A stretch of DNA of 64,000 nucleotides from Candidatus Zixiibacteriota bacterium. GTDB lineage: Bacteria > Zixibacteria > MSB-5A5 > GN15 > PGXB01. The notes under the pieces are model-generated. The model ran no database searches. It saw only the letters and a program-made list of their open reading frames with translations, and had not been told where the DNA came from. Position numbers and translations under genes: made by a program. The stretch spans positions 62,001 to 126,000 of the forward strand of contig JAFGAL010000002.1 of NCBI GenBank assembly GCA_016933695.1, read 5' to 3'. The number at the start of each line of letters is the position of its first letter. Within the stretch, counting starts at the first letter, position 1. Positions 17,498 through 26,373 of the stretch are shown here, piece by piece.

Positions 17498-18147
17498 TTT
17501 CGCAAATCGCCGGAAAGATAAGCCGCATCACCGAGGAGACGGTCACGATCAATCTCAACGGATTGTACCATGAACTGATGATACCATCGGGTATCTACAC
17601 AAGTCTTCGGGAAATCAAAGCCGATGATCGCGAGGTCATGCTGTATACGATCAACTATATCGAAGCGGGCGATCGCAAAAGCTATCATTACCCCAAACTG
17701 ATCGGGTTCACCGAACAGCTCGACAAGGAGTTTTTCCAGCTGTTCACAACGGTATCCGGGCTGGGTTACAAAAAAGGTTTGAAGTCATTGACGCTTCCCA
17801 TTCGCGAAATCGCCACCGCTATAGAAAACAAGGATGCCGCCACGCTGTCACGTCTGCCGGGAATTGGCCGTCGACTCGCCGACAAAGTCATCGCGGAGTT
17901 ATCCGGCAAGATGGCCCGCTTTGCGCTTTCCAAGACCGAACAGCCACTCACGGCGGCAAGGCGCGAAAAGGCTGATCTGTTTAACGAGGCACTGGAAGTG
18001 CTGGTACAACTGCAGTACCGTCCGGTTGAAGCGGAAAAAATGATCGAGCGGGCGATCAAAACCGATCCCAGAATCGACACCACCGAGAAACTGATCTCGC
18101 TGATCTTCAAGCAGGAAGCCAAAGTGCAGGAAGGGGCGGCGACATGA
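17494..18147 (+). CDS. ruvA: Holliday junction branch-migration protein RuvA
   Basis: 217 residues, slightly longer than typical (about 200). It has the N-terminal OB fold (residues 1-65), the helix-hairpin-helix domain (FQLFTTVSGLGYKKGL near 75-90 and LSRLPGIGRRLADKVIAEL near 113-131) and a C-terminal three-helix RuvB-binding domain. RuvA tetramers bind four-way junctions. The start overlaps the ruvC stop and its own stop overlaps ruvB (ATGA), so the three ruv genes are tightly coupled. Confidence 0.96.
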   Translation: MISQIAGKISRITEETVTINLNGLYHELMIPSGIYTSLREIKADDREVMLYTINYIEAGDRKSYHYPKLIGFTEQLDKEFFQLFTTVSGLGYKKGLKSLTLPIREIATAIENKDAATLSRLPGIGRRLADKVIAELSGKMARFALSKTEQPLTAARREKADLFNEALEVLVQLQYRPVEAEKMIERAIKTDPRIDTTEKLISLIFKQEAKVQEGAAT

Positions 18148-19172
18148 CCCGTGAACGGATCGTATCCGGCGAGGTTACGACGCCCGAAGAGGAATCGTTC
18201 ATCCTCTCCCTTAGACCCAAACTACTGAAAGAGTACATCGGCCAGAAAGCGTTAAAAGACAAACTGCATGTCTCAATCGAAGCGGCCAAAAGCCGAAACG
18301 AATCCTGCGAGCATGTGCTGTTCTATGGCCCTCCCGGACTGGGGAAAACCACGCTGGCGCATATTATCGCCAATGAGATGGGAACCCGTCTGATGGCGAC
18401 GTCCGGCCCCGCGCTCAGCCGCACCGGCGATTTGATGGGCATTCTCACCAATATGAACGAAGGGGATATCCTGTTCATCGACGAGATCCACCGTCTCTCC
18501 CCGCAAATCGAGGAGTTTATCTATCCTGCGATGGAGGATTACAAGGTCGATTTCGTGGTCGACAAGGGGGCGTTCGCCAAGGTGATCAATATCCCGCTGA
18601 AACGGTTCACGCTGATCGGCGCCACCACCCGCGCGGGACTGCTCTCGCCCCCGCTTCGCGACCGATTCGGATTGTACTATCATATCGACTTTTATGATCC
18701 GTCGGAGTTGAAAGAGATTATCATCCGTTCGGCGGGACTTCTGGAAGTGGACATCGCTCACGATGCCGCAGAGGAAATCGCGCGGCGCGCGCGTGGGACA
18801 CCGCGTATTGCGAATCGGCTGTTGCGGCGGGTTCGCGATTATGTGACGGTTAAAGCCGACGGTGCGATCACGCTGGAACTGGCGAAAACGGCGCTCGACA
18901 CCGAGGGGATCGATACGATCGGGCTGGATAATCTTGACCGCAAATTCCTCAAGGTCATTATCGAGTACTACAAGGGCGGCCCGGTGGGAATCGACGCACT
19001 CGGCGCGACATTGAACGAAGAAAACGATACGCTGGTGGATATGGTCGAACCGTATCTGCTGAAAATAGGCTTTTTGCAACGCACCAAACGCGGCCGGATT
19101 GTATCCTCATCGGCCCGAGAACATCTTAAATATCCCACCGACGACGACAATCAACAGACGAAGCTGTTTTAG
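18144..19172 (+). CDS. ruvB: Holliday junction branch-migration ATPase RuvB
   Basis: 342 residues: large AAA+ domain with LRPKLLKEYIGQ, Walker A GPPGLGKTTLAH near residue 64, Walker B ILFIDEIHRL near 111, sensor IGATTRAGLLSPPLRDRF near 153-170 with the arginine finger, and a C-terminal winged helix (TKRGR near 310). The hexamer pumps DNA during branch migration. Last gene of the yebC-ruvCAB operon. The accessory patch with the RAYT remnant begins directly after it. Confidence 0.98.
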   Translation: MTRERIVSGEVTTPEEESFILSLRPKLLKEYIGQKALKDKLHVSIEAAKSRNESCEHVLFYGPPGLGKTTLAHIIANEMGTRLMATSGPALSRTGDLMGILTNMNEGDILFIDEIHRLSPQIEEFIYPAMEDYKVDFVVDKGAFAKVINIPLKRFTLIGATTRAGLLSPPLRDRFGLYYHIDFYDPSELKEIIIRSAGLLEVDIAHDAAEEIARRARGTPRIANRLLRRVRDYVTVKADGAITLELAKTALDTEGIDTIGLDNLDRKFLKVIIEYYKGGPVGIDALGATLNEENDTLVDMVEPYLLKIGFLQRTKRGRIVSSSAREHLKYPTDDDNQQTKLF

Positions 19173-19215
19173 CGAGTATCTGGTCCGAATCAGGCCGTGT
19201 ATATGGAGTATTCAT

Positions 19216-19513
19216 ATGAAAAGTGGGCAAAGAAAGAAATCTATCCGTCTATCTGAATTTGATTACAATCAGGCTGGTGCATATTTTATTACAATCTGTG
19301 TACATGAAAAAGGGTGTCTATTGGGACAAATTAAAATATGCATCTAACGAAATGGGCAATGCCGTGCATAAGAATTGGTTTTGTCTTGAGTAACGATTCA
19401 TAACTGTCATGCTGGATGAGTTTATTGTTTTGCCGAATCATATTCACGGCATTATCTTAATTGCAGAAGAGGATGGTTCGCGAACCGCTATCTTGCCATC
19501 TTCCTATTTATAA
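19216..19513 (+). pseudogene. Broken REP-associated tyrosine transposase (RAYT, Y1_Tnp family)
   Basis: The first 43 codons (MKSGQRKKSIRLSEFDY, then GAYFITICVHEKGCLLG) match the start of RAYT proteins, which usually read RLxxYDYxxxGxYFVTICT. The reading frame then shifts by one near 19346, continuing as NEMGNAVHKNW, meets an in-frame TAA at 19391, and resumes as MLDEFIVLPNHIHGIIL with the HUH metal-binding motif (PNHIHG). It stops at 19511 before the catalytic tyrosine region. So this is a frameshifted, interrupted and truncated copy of a single-strand transposase. Hairpin repeats about 1 kb away may be its former substrates. Confidence 0.85.
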
Positions 19514-19518
19514 ATCCA

Positions 19519-20418
19519 TTACCACACAAACCCTGCTATATACCGCACGGCGATGAATAACAGGCATGCTGTCAAAATCGCTTTGATCAGGCGTACAGGC
19601 AAATATCTTTGCAATCGCGCGCCGATGTATATGCCGATCGAACCGCCGACACCGAACATTGCGCCGAGTATCCAGTCCGGCGCAATCGCCATTCCGGTGT
19701 CTCTGTAAAACAACGCCATGATTGAATACACCACTACGCCGCCGACCGAACTGAGAAAGGTACTCAGCAAAGTCGCCCCGGCAATGGTGTACACCGGCAG
19801 GCCAAACACCGACACCAGCACGGGCGCGAGAATCGCCCCACCGCCAATGCCGTATATCCCGCCGATCACCCCAACGATCAGGCTGAGGGAAAACAGTACC
19901 ATGGTCGGGACGGAATAATCCGTGCCGTTGAATTTGTACGCAATTCGTTTCAGTCCGAATGCTATCGGGATAACTTTGAAATCCGATGCGGCATTGCCGC
20001 TTTTATTTAACATGGTCTTGCCCTTGAATATGTCTACTCCCAACCGTCCACCGATATACAGCAGAACCATCCCGACAAAGAATTTGAACGCCGAGGGATC
20101 GGGCAGGTAATTGATGCGGACAAACGCCCCGACCAGCAGTCCCGGAATGGTTCCCAGCGCAATGATCCAGACCAGCGGCCAGACCATCCGCCCCTCGCGC
20201 CAGAAACGGTACACCCCCGATGGAATCGCGACGATATTGAACACCAGATTGGTCGGCGACACCGCCGGACCGGTGAACCCGAGGATCGAGACTTGAAACG
20301 GCAAAAGGAAAAACGCGCCGGACAGCCCGCCGGTCGACGCCAGAAGCGAAATCCCGAACGCCACTGTCGCCGGCACCCACCAGTACGTTTCGACTCCGCT
20401 GACAGGAAGTTCAATCAT
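19519..20418 (-). CDS. Sulfite exporter TauE/SafE family protein
   Basis: 299 residues with about eight membrane helices arranged as two related halves. Each half has the family pattern of small-residue loops (FGISLLASTGGLSGAFFLLPF near 18-38, key GGLSGA; and GVIGGIYGIGGGAILAPVLV near 182-201, key GIGGGAI). TauE/SafE proteins export sulfite, sulfoacetate or other small organic anions. The gene stands alone on the minus strand between the RAYT remnant and the repeats, so it may have arrived with that patch. No substrate clue in the neighbourhood. Confidence 0.9.
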   Translation of the reverse strand: MIELPVSGVETYWWVPATVAFGISLLASTGGLSGAFFLLPFQVSILGFTGPAVSPTNLVFNIVAIPSGVYRFWREGRMVWPLVWIIALGTIPGLLVGAFVRINYLPDPSAFKFFVGMVLLYIGGRLGVDIFKGKTMLNKSGNAASDFKVIPIAFGLKRIAYKFNGTDYSVPTMVLFSLSLIVGVIGGIYGIGGGAILAPVLVSVFGLPVYTIAGATLLSTFLSSVGGVVVYSIMALFYRDTGMAIAPDWILGAMFGVGGSIGIYIGARLQRYLPVRLIKAILTACLLFIAVRYIAGFVW

Positions 20419-20476
20419 GGAGCGAATCTAACCGCTTTTGCCTTAAAATACCACAAAAAATACACGGGGAATCCTA

Positions 20477-20603
20477 CCATTTGCGGGAGGTTGCCCCCTA
20501 CCCGTGATCGGCGGGTCCTCAGACCCGCTGAATGTCTTTGACTTGGGAAAATAGCAGACGTGCTTCGCACGCGGTCGATCTAAGGATCGACCGATCACAC
20601 GCA
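20477..20603 (+). repeat. REP-like hairpin repeat, copy 1
   Basis: 127-bp unit that differs from the second copy at only four positions. It holds three successive palindromes: GCGGGTC/GACCCGC (20511-20528), CGTGC/GCACG (20559-20571) and GGTCGATC/GATCGACC (20573-20592), separated by a short unpaired stretch. Such hairpin clusters resemble BIME-like elements mobilised by RAYT transposases. Confidence 0.85.
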
Positions 20604-20652
20604 AAGGCCAATTTGCTGGGTTAAAATGAAAACAATGTCCGGGATGCCTTTG

Positions 20653-20779
20653 CCATTTGCGGGAGGTTGCCCCCTGCCCGTGATCGGCGGGTCCTCAGAC
20701 CCGCTGAATGTCTTTGACTTGGGAAAATAGCAGACGTGCTTCGCACGCGGTCGATCTGAGGATCGACCTATCACATGCA
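20653..20779 (+). repeat. REP-like hairpin repeat, copy 2
   Basis: Second copy in the same orientation, same length, with four substitutions; two of them fall in or next to the third hairpin (loop TAAG to TGAG and the flank after GATCGACC). Stems are preserved, pointing to selection for, or recent copying of, the folded form. Confidence 0.85.
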
Positions 20780-20856
20780 GGGGCATGTTTAGTGAACATC
20801 AGCGTATTTATCTGATAGGATATGGTTTTCCGCATTGGCTGTCTTTCGCAAAGCTT

Positions 20857-21873
20857 CTAATCCTCCCGGCCGCCAGGCTTGACGCCTTTGTCTGTAATGT
20901 AGGCCGTCACATAGTCATGCGGCGTGATATCGAACGCCGGGGCGTAGACCTTGATCCCCTCCGGTGCAGTGCGGATTCCCCCCCAATTGACAATTTCATC
21001 GGCAGAACGTTCTTCGATCGGGATGTCATCGCCGCTGTTCACATTTTGATCAAATGTCGAATACGGCGCGGCGACATAAAACGGCACGCCATGCGCTCTG
21101 GCGAGAACCGCGACGTTGAACGTTCCGATCTTATTGGCCACGTCGCCATTTTTAGCGATTCGATCAGCCCCCAGAATAACGCAGGAAATCCGCCCCTGAC
21201 GCATCAAAATCCCCGAGGCGCTGTCGACGTTCAGGGTGACATCGATCCCTGCCTGCTGAAGCTCCCAGGCTGTCAGACGCGCCCCCTGAAGCAAGGGGCG
21301 GGTCTCATCGGCGTAGACCTTGATCTTTTTGCCTTGCTCATGGGCGGCGTAAATCACCGCCAGCGCGGTCCCCATCCCGCCGGTCGCCAGCGCTCCGGCG
21401 TTGCAATGGGTCAAAATCGTATCGCCGTCTTTGATGAGTTCCGCGCCGTAACGGCCCATCGCGGCACACAGCTCTTCATCTTCTTTTAAAATCGCCGTCG
21501 CTTCATCCCAGAGATGACCGCAAAACTCGTTCTTGTCGTCGCCGCCGTAGGCATGGGCGACATTGAGAGTGCGGTCAACCGCCCAGGCCAGATTGACCGC
21601 GGTCGGTCGGGCGTTTTTGATCTCAGTGGCGACATCGGTCAAAATGCGCTTTAGGTGTTCCACGTCGGTGTCGACATCGGCATGCGCCGCAATCGCCAGC
21701 GCATACGCCCCCGCGATACCGATGGCCGGCGCTCCGCGAATTTCCAGCTTTTTGATTGAGACGATGATATCCCGGTAGTCATCGTATTCGTTATATATCA
21801 TCTCGCCCGGCAGGCGGGTCTGGTCGAGAATTTTCACCGTTTTTTCAAGCGGTATAAGTGCTCTGGGATACAT
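20857..21873 (-). CDS. mtnA: S-methyl-5-thioribose-1-phosphate isomerase
   Basis: 338 residues. Family features include IRGAPAIGIAGAYAL near 44-58, the catalytic-cysteine region THCNAGALATGGMGTAL near 154-170 (Cys in HCNAG), ETRPLLQGARLTAWEL near 190-205 and the GADRIAKNGDVANKIGT stretch near 233-249 with the catalytic aspartate. It converts methylthioribose-1-phosphate to the ribulose form in methionine salvage. No other salvage gene is next to it. The ribosome site AGGAGAATG lies within the end of yjbQ, 3 nt upstream, so the two are coupled. Confidence 0.96.
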   Translation of the reverse strand: MYPRALIPLEKTVKILDQTRLPGEMIYNEYDDYRDIIVSIKKLEIRGAPAIGIAGAYALAIAAHADVDTDVEHLKRILTDVATEIKNARPTAVNLAWAVDRTLNVAHAYGGDDKNEFCGHLWDEATAILKEDEELCAAMGRYGAELIKDGDTILTHCNAGALATGGMGTALAVIYAAHEQGKKIKVYADETRPLLQGARLTAWELQQAGIDVTLNVDSASGILMRQGRISCVILGADRIAKNGDVANKIGTFNVAVLARAHGVPFYVAAPYSTFDQNVNSGDDIPIEERSADEIVNWGGIRTAPEGIKVYAPAFDITPHDYVTAYITDKGVKPGGRED

Positions 21874-21876
21874 ATC

Positions 21877-22293
21877 TCATTCTCCTATTATTTGCAGAAC
21901 CACCCGACGGGATCTGGCCCGATTGTCGAAATCGAGAAAGACGATATTCTGCCAGGTCCCCAGTTGCAGTTGACCGTTGACAAACGGCACCGTGATATCC
22001 GGCCCGATCAACGCCGACCGCATATGTGAAAAGCCGTTGCCGTCATGCCAGGTCATGTCATGGTGATAGGGGACGTCGGACGGCAGGATTTTTTCAAAAA
22101 ATTCGGGCAAGTCCTGTAATAGTCCCGGCTCGAATTCAATCGTTGTCAGGCCCGAGGTTGCCGACGGCGTAAACACGGTCACGATGCCCGATACCATCCC
22201 CGACGCATTAATCTTGCGGGCGATTTCATCGGTCAGGTTGATGATATGCCCGTTGCCTTTGGTTTTGAATTGCAGTTCGTCGGTTTTGATCAT
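21877..22293 (-). CDS. yjbQ: YjbQ/UPF0047 family protein (secondary thiamine-phosphate synthase type)
   Basis: 138 residues with the family motifs GIVTVFTPSATSGLTTIEFEPGL (residues about 35-57, key SATSGLTTIE), YHHDMTWHDGNGFSHMRSAL near 77-96, and a C-terminal LGTWQNIVFLDFDNRARSR. Members form trimers with a conserved metal-like pocket of His residues and show weak thiamine-phosphate synthase activity; the real function is unclear. It lies 5 nt after the acyl-CoA ligase and 3 nt before mtnA, in one operon. Confidence 0.95.
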   Translation of the reverse strand: MIKTDELQFKTKGNGHIINLTDEIARKINASGMVSGIVTVFTPSATSGLTTIEFEPGLLQDLPEFFEKILPSDVPYHHDMTWHDGNGFSHMRSALIGPDITVPFVNGQLQLGTWQNIVFLDFDNRARSRRVVLQIIGE

Positions 22294-22298
22294 AGCGG

Positions 22299-23981
22299 CT
22301 ATTGATACAGATTGCGTTTAATTTTCTTGGTGGAGGTTTTTTCGAGTTCATCATACTGAATCTCGAACGTCGTGATGCGCTTGAAGTCCGCCAGCCGATG
22401 GTTGACCTCGGCAACTTCGCGGGCGATAATGTCACGAATTTCTTTCGCTGACGGCTTCCCCTCTTCGGCCAGGCCGCTTAATTCGAGTTGTTCGAAATCC
22501 GGAACAATCAGGGCACAAACCTCCTCCCCAGCCTTTTGGGTATGTTTGCGTCCCAGCACCAGCGCTTCGGAGATATAGGGCGAAAGCCCGAGTTCGGCCT
22601 CGATCTCTTCGGGATAGATATTTTTGCCCGCGCCGCTGACGATGAGATTCTTTTTGCGACCGGTGATATACAAATGTCCGTTTTCGATTTTACCCAGATC
22701 ACCGGTGAACAACCATTCATCTTTTCGCAATTCGGCGGTGGCACCGGGATTGTCCAGATATCCCGGCGTGGCGCTGGGTGTCTTGATGATGATCTCGCCA
22801 ATCCCGTCGGGCGTGGGGTCATGAATCGCCGCTTCAGTATTGGCCAGCGGCGGGCCGACCGAACCGAAACGGATGTCATCGGGGCGATTGACCGCTACCA
22901 CCGGCGAGCATTCGGTTAGGCCGTATCCTTCGATCAGGGTAAACCCCATCAGGTTGAACCACTCCCCGACCCGTGCCGGAAGTGGCGCGCCGCCGGAAAC
23001 AAACAGGCGCATCGATCCCAATCCGGCTTTTTCGCGCAGGCTTTTAAACAGGGTGCGCCCCGCCTTCATCTTAAATTTCCATCCCACCTTGCTGGCCTGA
23101 TACATCGTTCCCAGCGAAATCCTCCTCAGCGGCGGCTGTTCGGCAATACGCCGTCGAATGGCATTGTACATTTTCTCATACAACAACGGCACCGCTACCA
23201 TGCAGGTCGCCTGATGGTTTTTAATGTCATCCATAATGTCCCGGGACTTGAGCGACCGCGAATACACAATGGTTAATCCGACAAACAGCGGCAGAAGCAT
23301 CCCCGCCGTGGCCTCGAACGTATGATGCAATGGTAGAACCGAGAAAAAGACATCCTCCTGGTACAGTTCCATGGAATGCACCATGTTTTCCATGTTGGAA
23401 GTCAAATTGCGATGAGTAAGAATCACTCCCTTGGGATCACCGGTGGTGCCGGACGTGTAAATCAATGCGGCGGTATCGTCAGGCTCGCATGACGGCGGTT
23501 CAAGCGCCGGCAGGTCAAGCGGTTTACCGGCCGGTTTTCGCACCAGCGCGGTCAGTTGCAGCGGCGCTATTGATAAATCATTAAGTGTGATGATCTCCAC
23601 CGCCGTCTCGAATTTCTTATCAGAACAAACAACCGTGGTTATTTCCGAAATTCGCATCAGGCCGGCCAATTCGCGGGTTTTGAGGGCGCAGTCCAGAGGG
23701 ACGATAATTCCTCCCGCGTAGAGTACCGCCAGATAGAAGACACCCCATTCCGGGCAGTTTTCCGCCAGCAGGCCGATCCGGTCCCCTCGTTTCAGCCCGG
23801 TTGCCCGCAGTTCCGAAGCGATCTCAAGGATCAAACCGGCGACTTCGGCATAGTCATAGCCGTTGCCGTTTTCTCCGGCCGATTTCAGCGCGGTTTTATC
23901 GGGGAATTTCCGGCACACCGCCAGAATCGTCTCATGCACCGTCGCCAGCGGCTTGCATTCATATGGATTTACCATCGGCAT
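22299..23981 (-). CDS. AMP-dependent long-chain acyl-CoA synthetase-type ligase
   Basis: 560 residues of the ANL superfamily. Adenylation motifs: IYTSGTTGDPKGV near 179-191, YGLTECSPV near 356-364, WLFTGDLG near 425-432 and the hinge/C-terminal GRKKNLIVSGAGKNIYPEEIE region (key GRKKNLI, then GKNIYPEE). Such enzymes activate fatty acids to acyl-AMP and then CoA or carrier thioesters. The ORF extends to 24017 only through a TTG; I use the ATG giving MPMVNPYECKPL. First gene of the ligase-yjbQ-mtnA group. Confidence 0.93.
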   Translation of the reverse strand: MPMVNPYECKPLATVHETILAVCRKFPDKTALKSAGENGNGYDYAEVAGLILEIASELRATGLKRGDRIGLLAENCPEWGVFYLAVLYAGGIIVPLDCALKTRELAGLMRISEITTVVCSDKKFETAVEIITLNDLSIAPLQLTALVRKPAGKPLDLPALEPPSCEPDDTAALIYTSGTTGDPKGVILTHRNLTSNMENMVHSMELYQEDVFFSVLPLHHTFEATAGMLLPLFVGLTIVYSRSLKSRDIMDDIKNHQATCMVAVPLLYEKMYNAIRRRIAEQPPLRRISLGTMYQASKVGWKFKMKAGRTLFKSLREKAGLGSMRLFVSGGAPLPARVGEWFNLMGFTLIEGYGLTECSPVVAVNRPDDIRFGSVGPPLANTEAAIHDPTPDGIGEIIIKTPSATPGYLDNPGATAELRKDEWLFTGDLGKIENGHLYITGRKKNLIVSGAGKNIYPEEIEAELGLSPYISEALVLGRKHTQKAGEEVCALIVPDFEQLELSGLAEEGKPSAKEIRDIIAREVAEVNHRLADFKRITTFEIQYDELEKTSTKKIKRNLYQ

Positions 23982-24031
23982 GAAACCTAAGGTAAAGCGT
24001 CCGGCTTGATTATTCAAGTCTTTTGGCCAAT

Positions 24032-24066
24032 AAAAAAGGGCCGCCCTGTGGCTCTGGGGCGACCCT
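24032..24066 (-). terminator. Intrinsic terminator after the Ig-like lipoprotein gene
   Basis: On the minus strand AGGGTCGCCC pairs with GGGCGGCCCT (one G-T type mismatch) and is followed by six T residues. It lies 27 nt after the lipoprotein stop and also shields the ligase operon from read-through. Confidence 0.8.
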
Positions 24067-24092
24067 CACGAAACAAAACAGGAGTGAGATTT

Positions 24093-26222
24093 TTAATCGC
24101 TAAGCGAAATCGAAATAGTCAAAGTTACATTGCCGCGGGCATCCATATCCTGGACTTCCAGAATCGCGGTCTCATCGGTTGACGGCGGTTCAGTCTGGGC
24201 CGGAGCGTTGTACAGGAACCCGGTCGCTTCACCATAGGCATTGGAATACTGCACACCATTGGTAATACTGCCGCGACCGTTGATACCCGCCACCAGCCGA
24301 TGACCGCCCAGCGGGTTACCCCAGCGATCCTTGATCGTCACGGAGAACGGCACGGTCGTGCTGTAGTTAATCGTGGTCGGGATATCCAGGATACATCCAC
24401 TCAGGTAAGCATTGCCGGTTGTCAGCGTACACGGCATGCTGGCATTGACCATTCCCTTGTAGGAACCGATAATTTCATCGACCGCGCCGATACCGTCGTC
24501 TTCCGTATCGGTCAGATCCCAGGAATAGTCGTAGTCAAGCACGACTGAGGTCAAAAATGACGACACCACCGAGGCATAACAGCCGTCCTGAACGACACCG
24601 GAAGCGACTGCCACGTGATAGCTTTCAATATCGATTTCAGTTTGATCCATAACATAGTTCATATTCACATCACGAACCTGCAGGTAGAACTTGCGTGTCA
24701 TCTTGCCATCAGCGACGATCGAGGTCGGGAAGCCGGTTTCGACAAACCACAGGGTGTCCGGAATCCAGCTGTTGATAAAGGCGACCGTATCGGCAACGGT
24801 TCCACCGCTGGTTTCCGCGATGACTTCAACGATACCATCGGCAGTCGGCGGTGTATATCCGGACAGCCACTTGGTTACCACAACGCCCTCTTCATCGGCG
24901 GTTCGCCCCTCATGCGCCTTGACGACACCCTCATCGCAGGTGAAATACACCGCGATCGAATCGCGCACCGGGTTGTTGTAGACGTCTGACACCAGCGCGG
25001 TGATGATAACCTCTTCATTCACCCACCGCCAGGCCTGGATATTGCAGATTTCGGAGCCGACCACGATATTCGCCGGCGGACCGGCATGCACCATCAGCAG
25101 TGCGGAATTCGACAGAATCGTATCGGCCGAAGCGCGGATACGAATGGTTCCTGAGATGGTTCCCGATGAAATCGGACAGGAAGCAACGCCCTGGGCGTTG
25201 GTGGTGGCAAGATACGGGCCGTAGCCTGACGTTCCCAGACGCTCGCCGCCTCCGGGGCCATCGGTAATAATAAACGACACCTGAATGCCTTCGGGAACAT
25301 GGTTGCCGTTGGCGTCATAGCCGATCGCATATAATTGCGCGGTTTCCATGCCGCCGGTGGCCTGTACCGCCAGACTGCTGGAATCGGAATACAGGTAAAT
25401 ACTTTCGATCGAGGCATTCGGGGTCAACTGCAACGAAGTTTCGCCGTAGCCGGTGATGGCGTCGTCGTCGACCGTGGCCCGAATATACACGGTCACCGCT
25501 TCGGTGCCGGCGACATAATTGGTAATAACCTGACCACTGGCGTTGGTATACGCGGATGACGGGATAAAGCCGATAGCATCCCAGCTGTCGTTGTCAATCA
25601 CATCATAAATAACCGAGTCCACACCGGCGGTATAGTACCCGTTGCCGTCGATATCATCGAACCGCTCCCCGGCCGTCAGACGAACCAGAGTCGACTCCGG
25701 AGCGGGTTCCATCTCACTGTCCTCAATCGTAATCGTCACCTGCGATGACGACACCCCGTCGGCAAGAAGCAGTGAGGGCGCGATATCGATATTGACGTTC
25801 CCTGATCCGGACTGCGCCGAGTTGGTCACTTCCAGCGCGGCATTATTGTAAATATTGTCGGTAATTTTCGCTGTCAGGGTGATGCTTCCCGACTGCGTCG
25901 CGGTAAAGACACTGGCGACCAGTCCGTTGGCGTCACTGGTATCCATGGTCGGGGTGAAATAACCGGCCGTGGTCGGAGTACAAGTAAACAGGACCACCCG
26001 ATTGGGTAGTGGATCGTCACCGTTCAAGACGATGGCTTCCACGACCGTGCTCGCTCCGACGGTAATCGAACCGGGACTGACCGATACCGCACCGACGTCA
26101 ATCGATGACGACGATGAGGAATCCGAGGATGACGACGAATCACAGCCGCCGATCATCAGCACCAGAATAGCCAGTGCCAGAATACCCAAGATCATTTGCG
26201 TTTTGTACATTTGGTGTGTCAT
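24093..26222 (-). CDS. Lipoprotein with tandem Ig-like (Big_1/invasin-type) domains
   Basis: 709 residues from MTHQMYKTQMILG, with AGGAG upstream. A lipoprotein signal ends LMIGGC, followed by a serine/aspartate-rich tether (residues about 25-42) and then repeated beta-sandwich domains of about 100 residues with invasin/BIG_1 signatures (VxVxPxSxxVxAxSTxxVxxxVxDxxGxPxxxxxVxF type; for example SVSPGSITVGASTVVEAIV near 49-67 and TTNAQGVASCPISSGT near 355). Likely surface-exposed or periplasmic, lipid-anchored. It follows the pil operon after a terminator and a gap of 106 nt, so it may be separately expressed. Adhesion is a reasonable but unproven role. Confidence 0.85.
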   Translation of the reverse strand: MTHQMYKTQMILGILALAILVLMIGGCDSSSSSDSSSSSSIDVGAVSVSPGSITVGASTVVEAIVLNGDDPLPNRVVLFTCTPTTAGYFTPTMDTSDANGLVASVFTATQSGSITLTAKITDNIYNNAALEVTNSAQSGSGNVNIDIAPSLLLADGVSSSQVTITIEDSEMEPAPESTLVRLTAGERFDDIDGNGYYTAGVDSVIYDVIDNDSWDAIGFIPSSAYTNASGQVITNYVAGTEAVTVYIRATVDDDAITGYGETSLQLTPNASIESIYLYSDSSSLAVQATGGMETAQLYAIGYDANGNHVPEGIQVSFIITDGPGGGERLGTSGYGPYLATTNAQGVASCPISSGTISGTIRIRASADTILSNSALLMVHAGPPANIVVGSEICNIQAWRWVNEEVIITALVSDVYNNPVRDSIAVYFTCDEGVVKAHEGRTADEEGVVVTKWLSGYTPPTADGIVEVIAETSGGTVADTVAFINSWIPDTLWFVETGFPTSIVADGKMTRKFYLQVRDVNMNYVMDQTEIDIESYHVAVASGVVQDGCYASVVSSFLTSVVLDYDYSWDLTDTEDDGIGAVDEIIGSYKGMVNASMPCTLTTGNAYLSGCILDIPTTINYSTTVPFSVTIKDRWGNPLGGHRLVAGINGRGSITNGVQYSNAYGEATGFLYNAPAQTEPPSTDETAILEVQDMDARGNVTLTISISLSD

Positions 26223-26328
26223 AATCACTCCTGCGATATGCATATGGACGGTTTGTTTTTTTATCCAACCTGAATGGCGTTTATAATTCTATAGATAGTA
26301 TCGGCCGATTCGCCTTACCAATTAACCG

Positions 26329-26357
26329 AAAAAAAACCCGCCGGAAGGCGGGTTTTT
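26329..26357 (-). terminator. Intrinsic terminator after pilQ
   Basis: CCCGCC/GGCGGG stem with a GGAA loop, flanked by an A-run and a T-run so that it could work in both directions. On the minus strand it ends the pilMNOPQ transcript, 16 nt after the pilQ stop. Confidence 0.85.
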
Positions 26358-26373
26358 CAAGGCTTTGGAGCGC

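Larger units (their letters stand above)
20419..20856. other. Intergenic stretch holding two hairpin-rich repeats
   Basis: 438 bases between tauE and mtnA with no convincing gene. Two 127-bp direct repeats (listed separately) fill most of it, 49 bp apart. The flanks (20419-20476 and 20780-20856) show nothing I can name. Confidence 0.7.

Noticed and set aside
20477-20779. Two direct repeats considered as a CRISPR array or as attachment sites
   Set aside because: Only two copies, 127 bp long, with internal hairpins and a 49-bp gap that holds no gene; this fits REP-like elements, not CRISPR or att sites.
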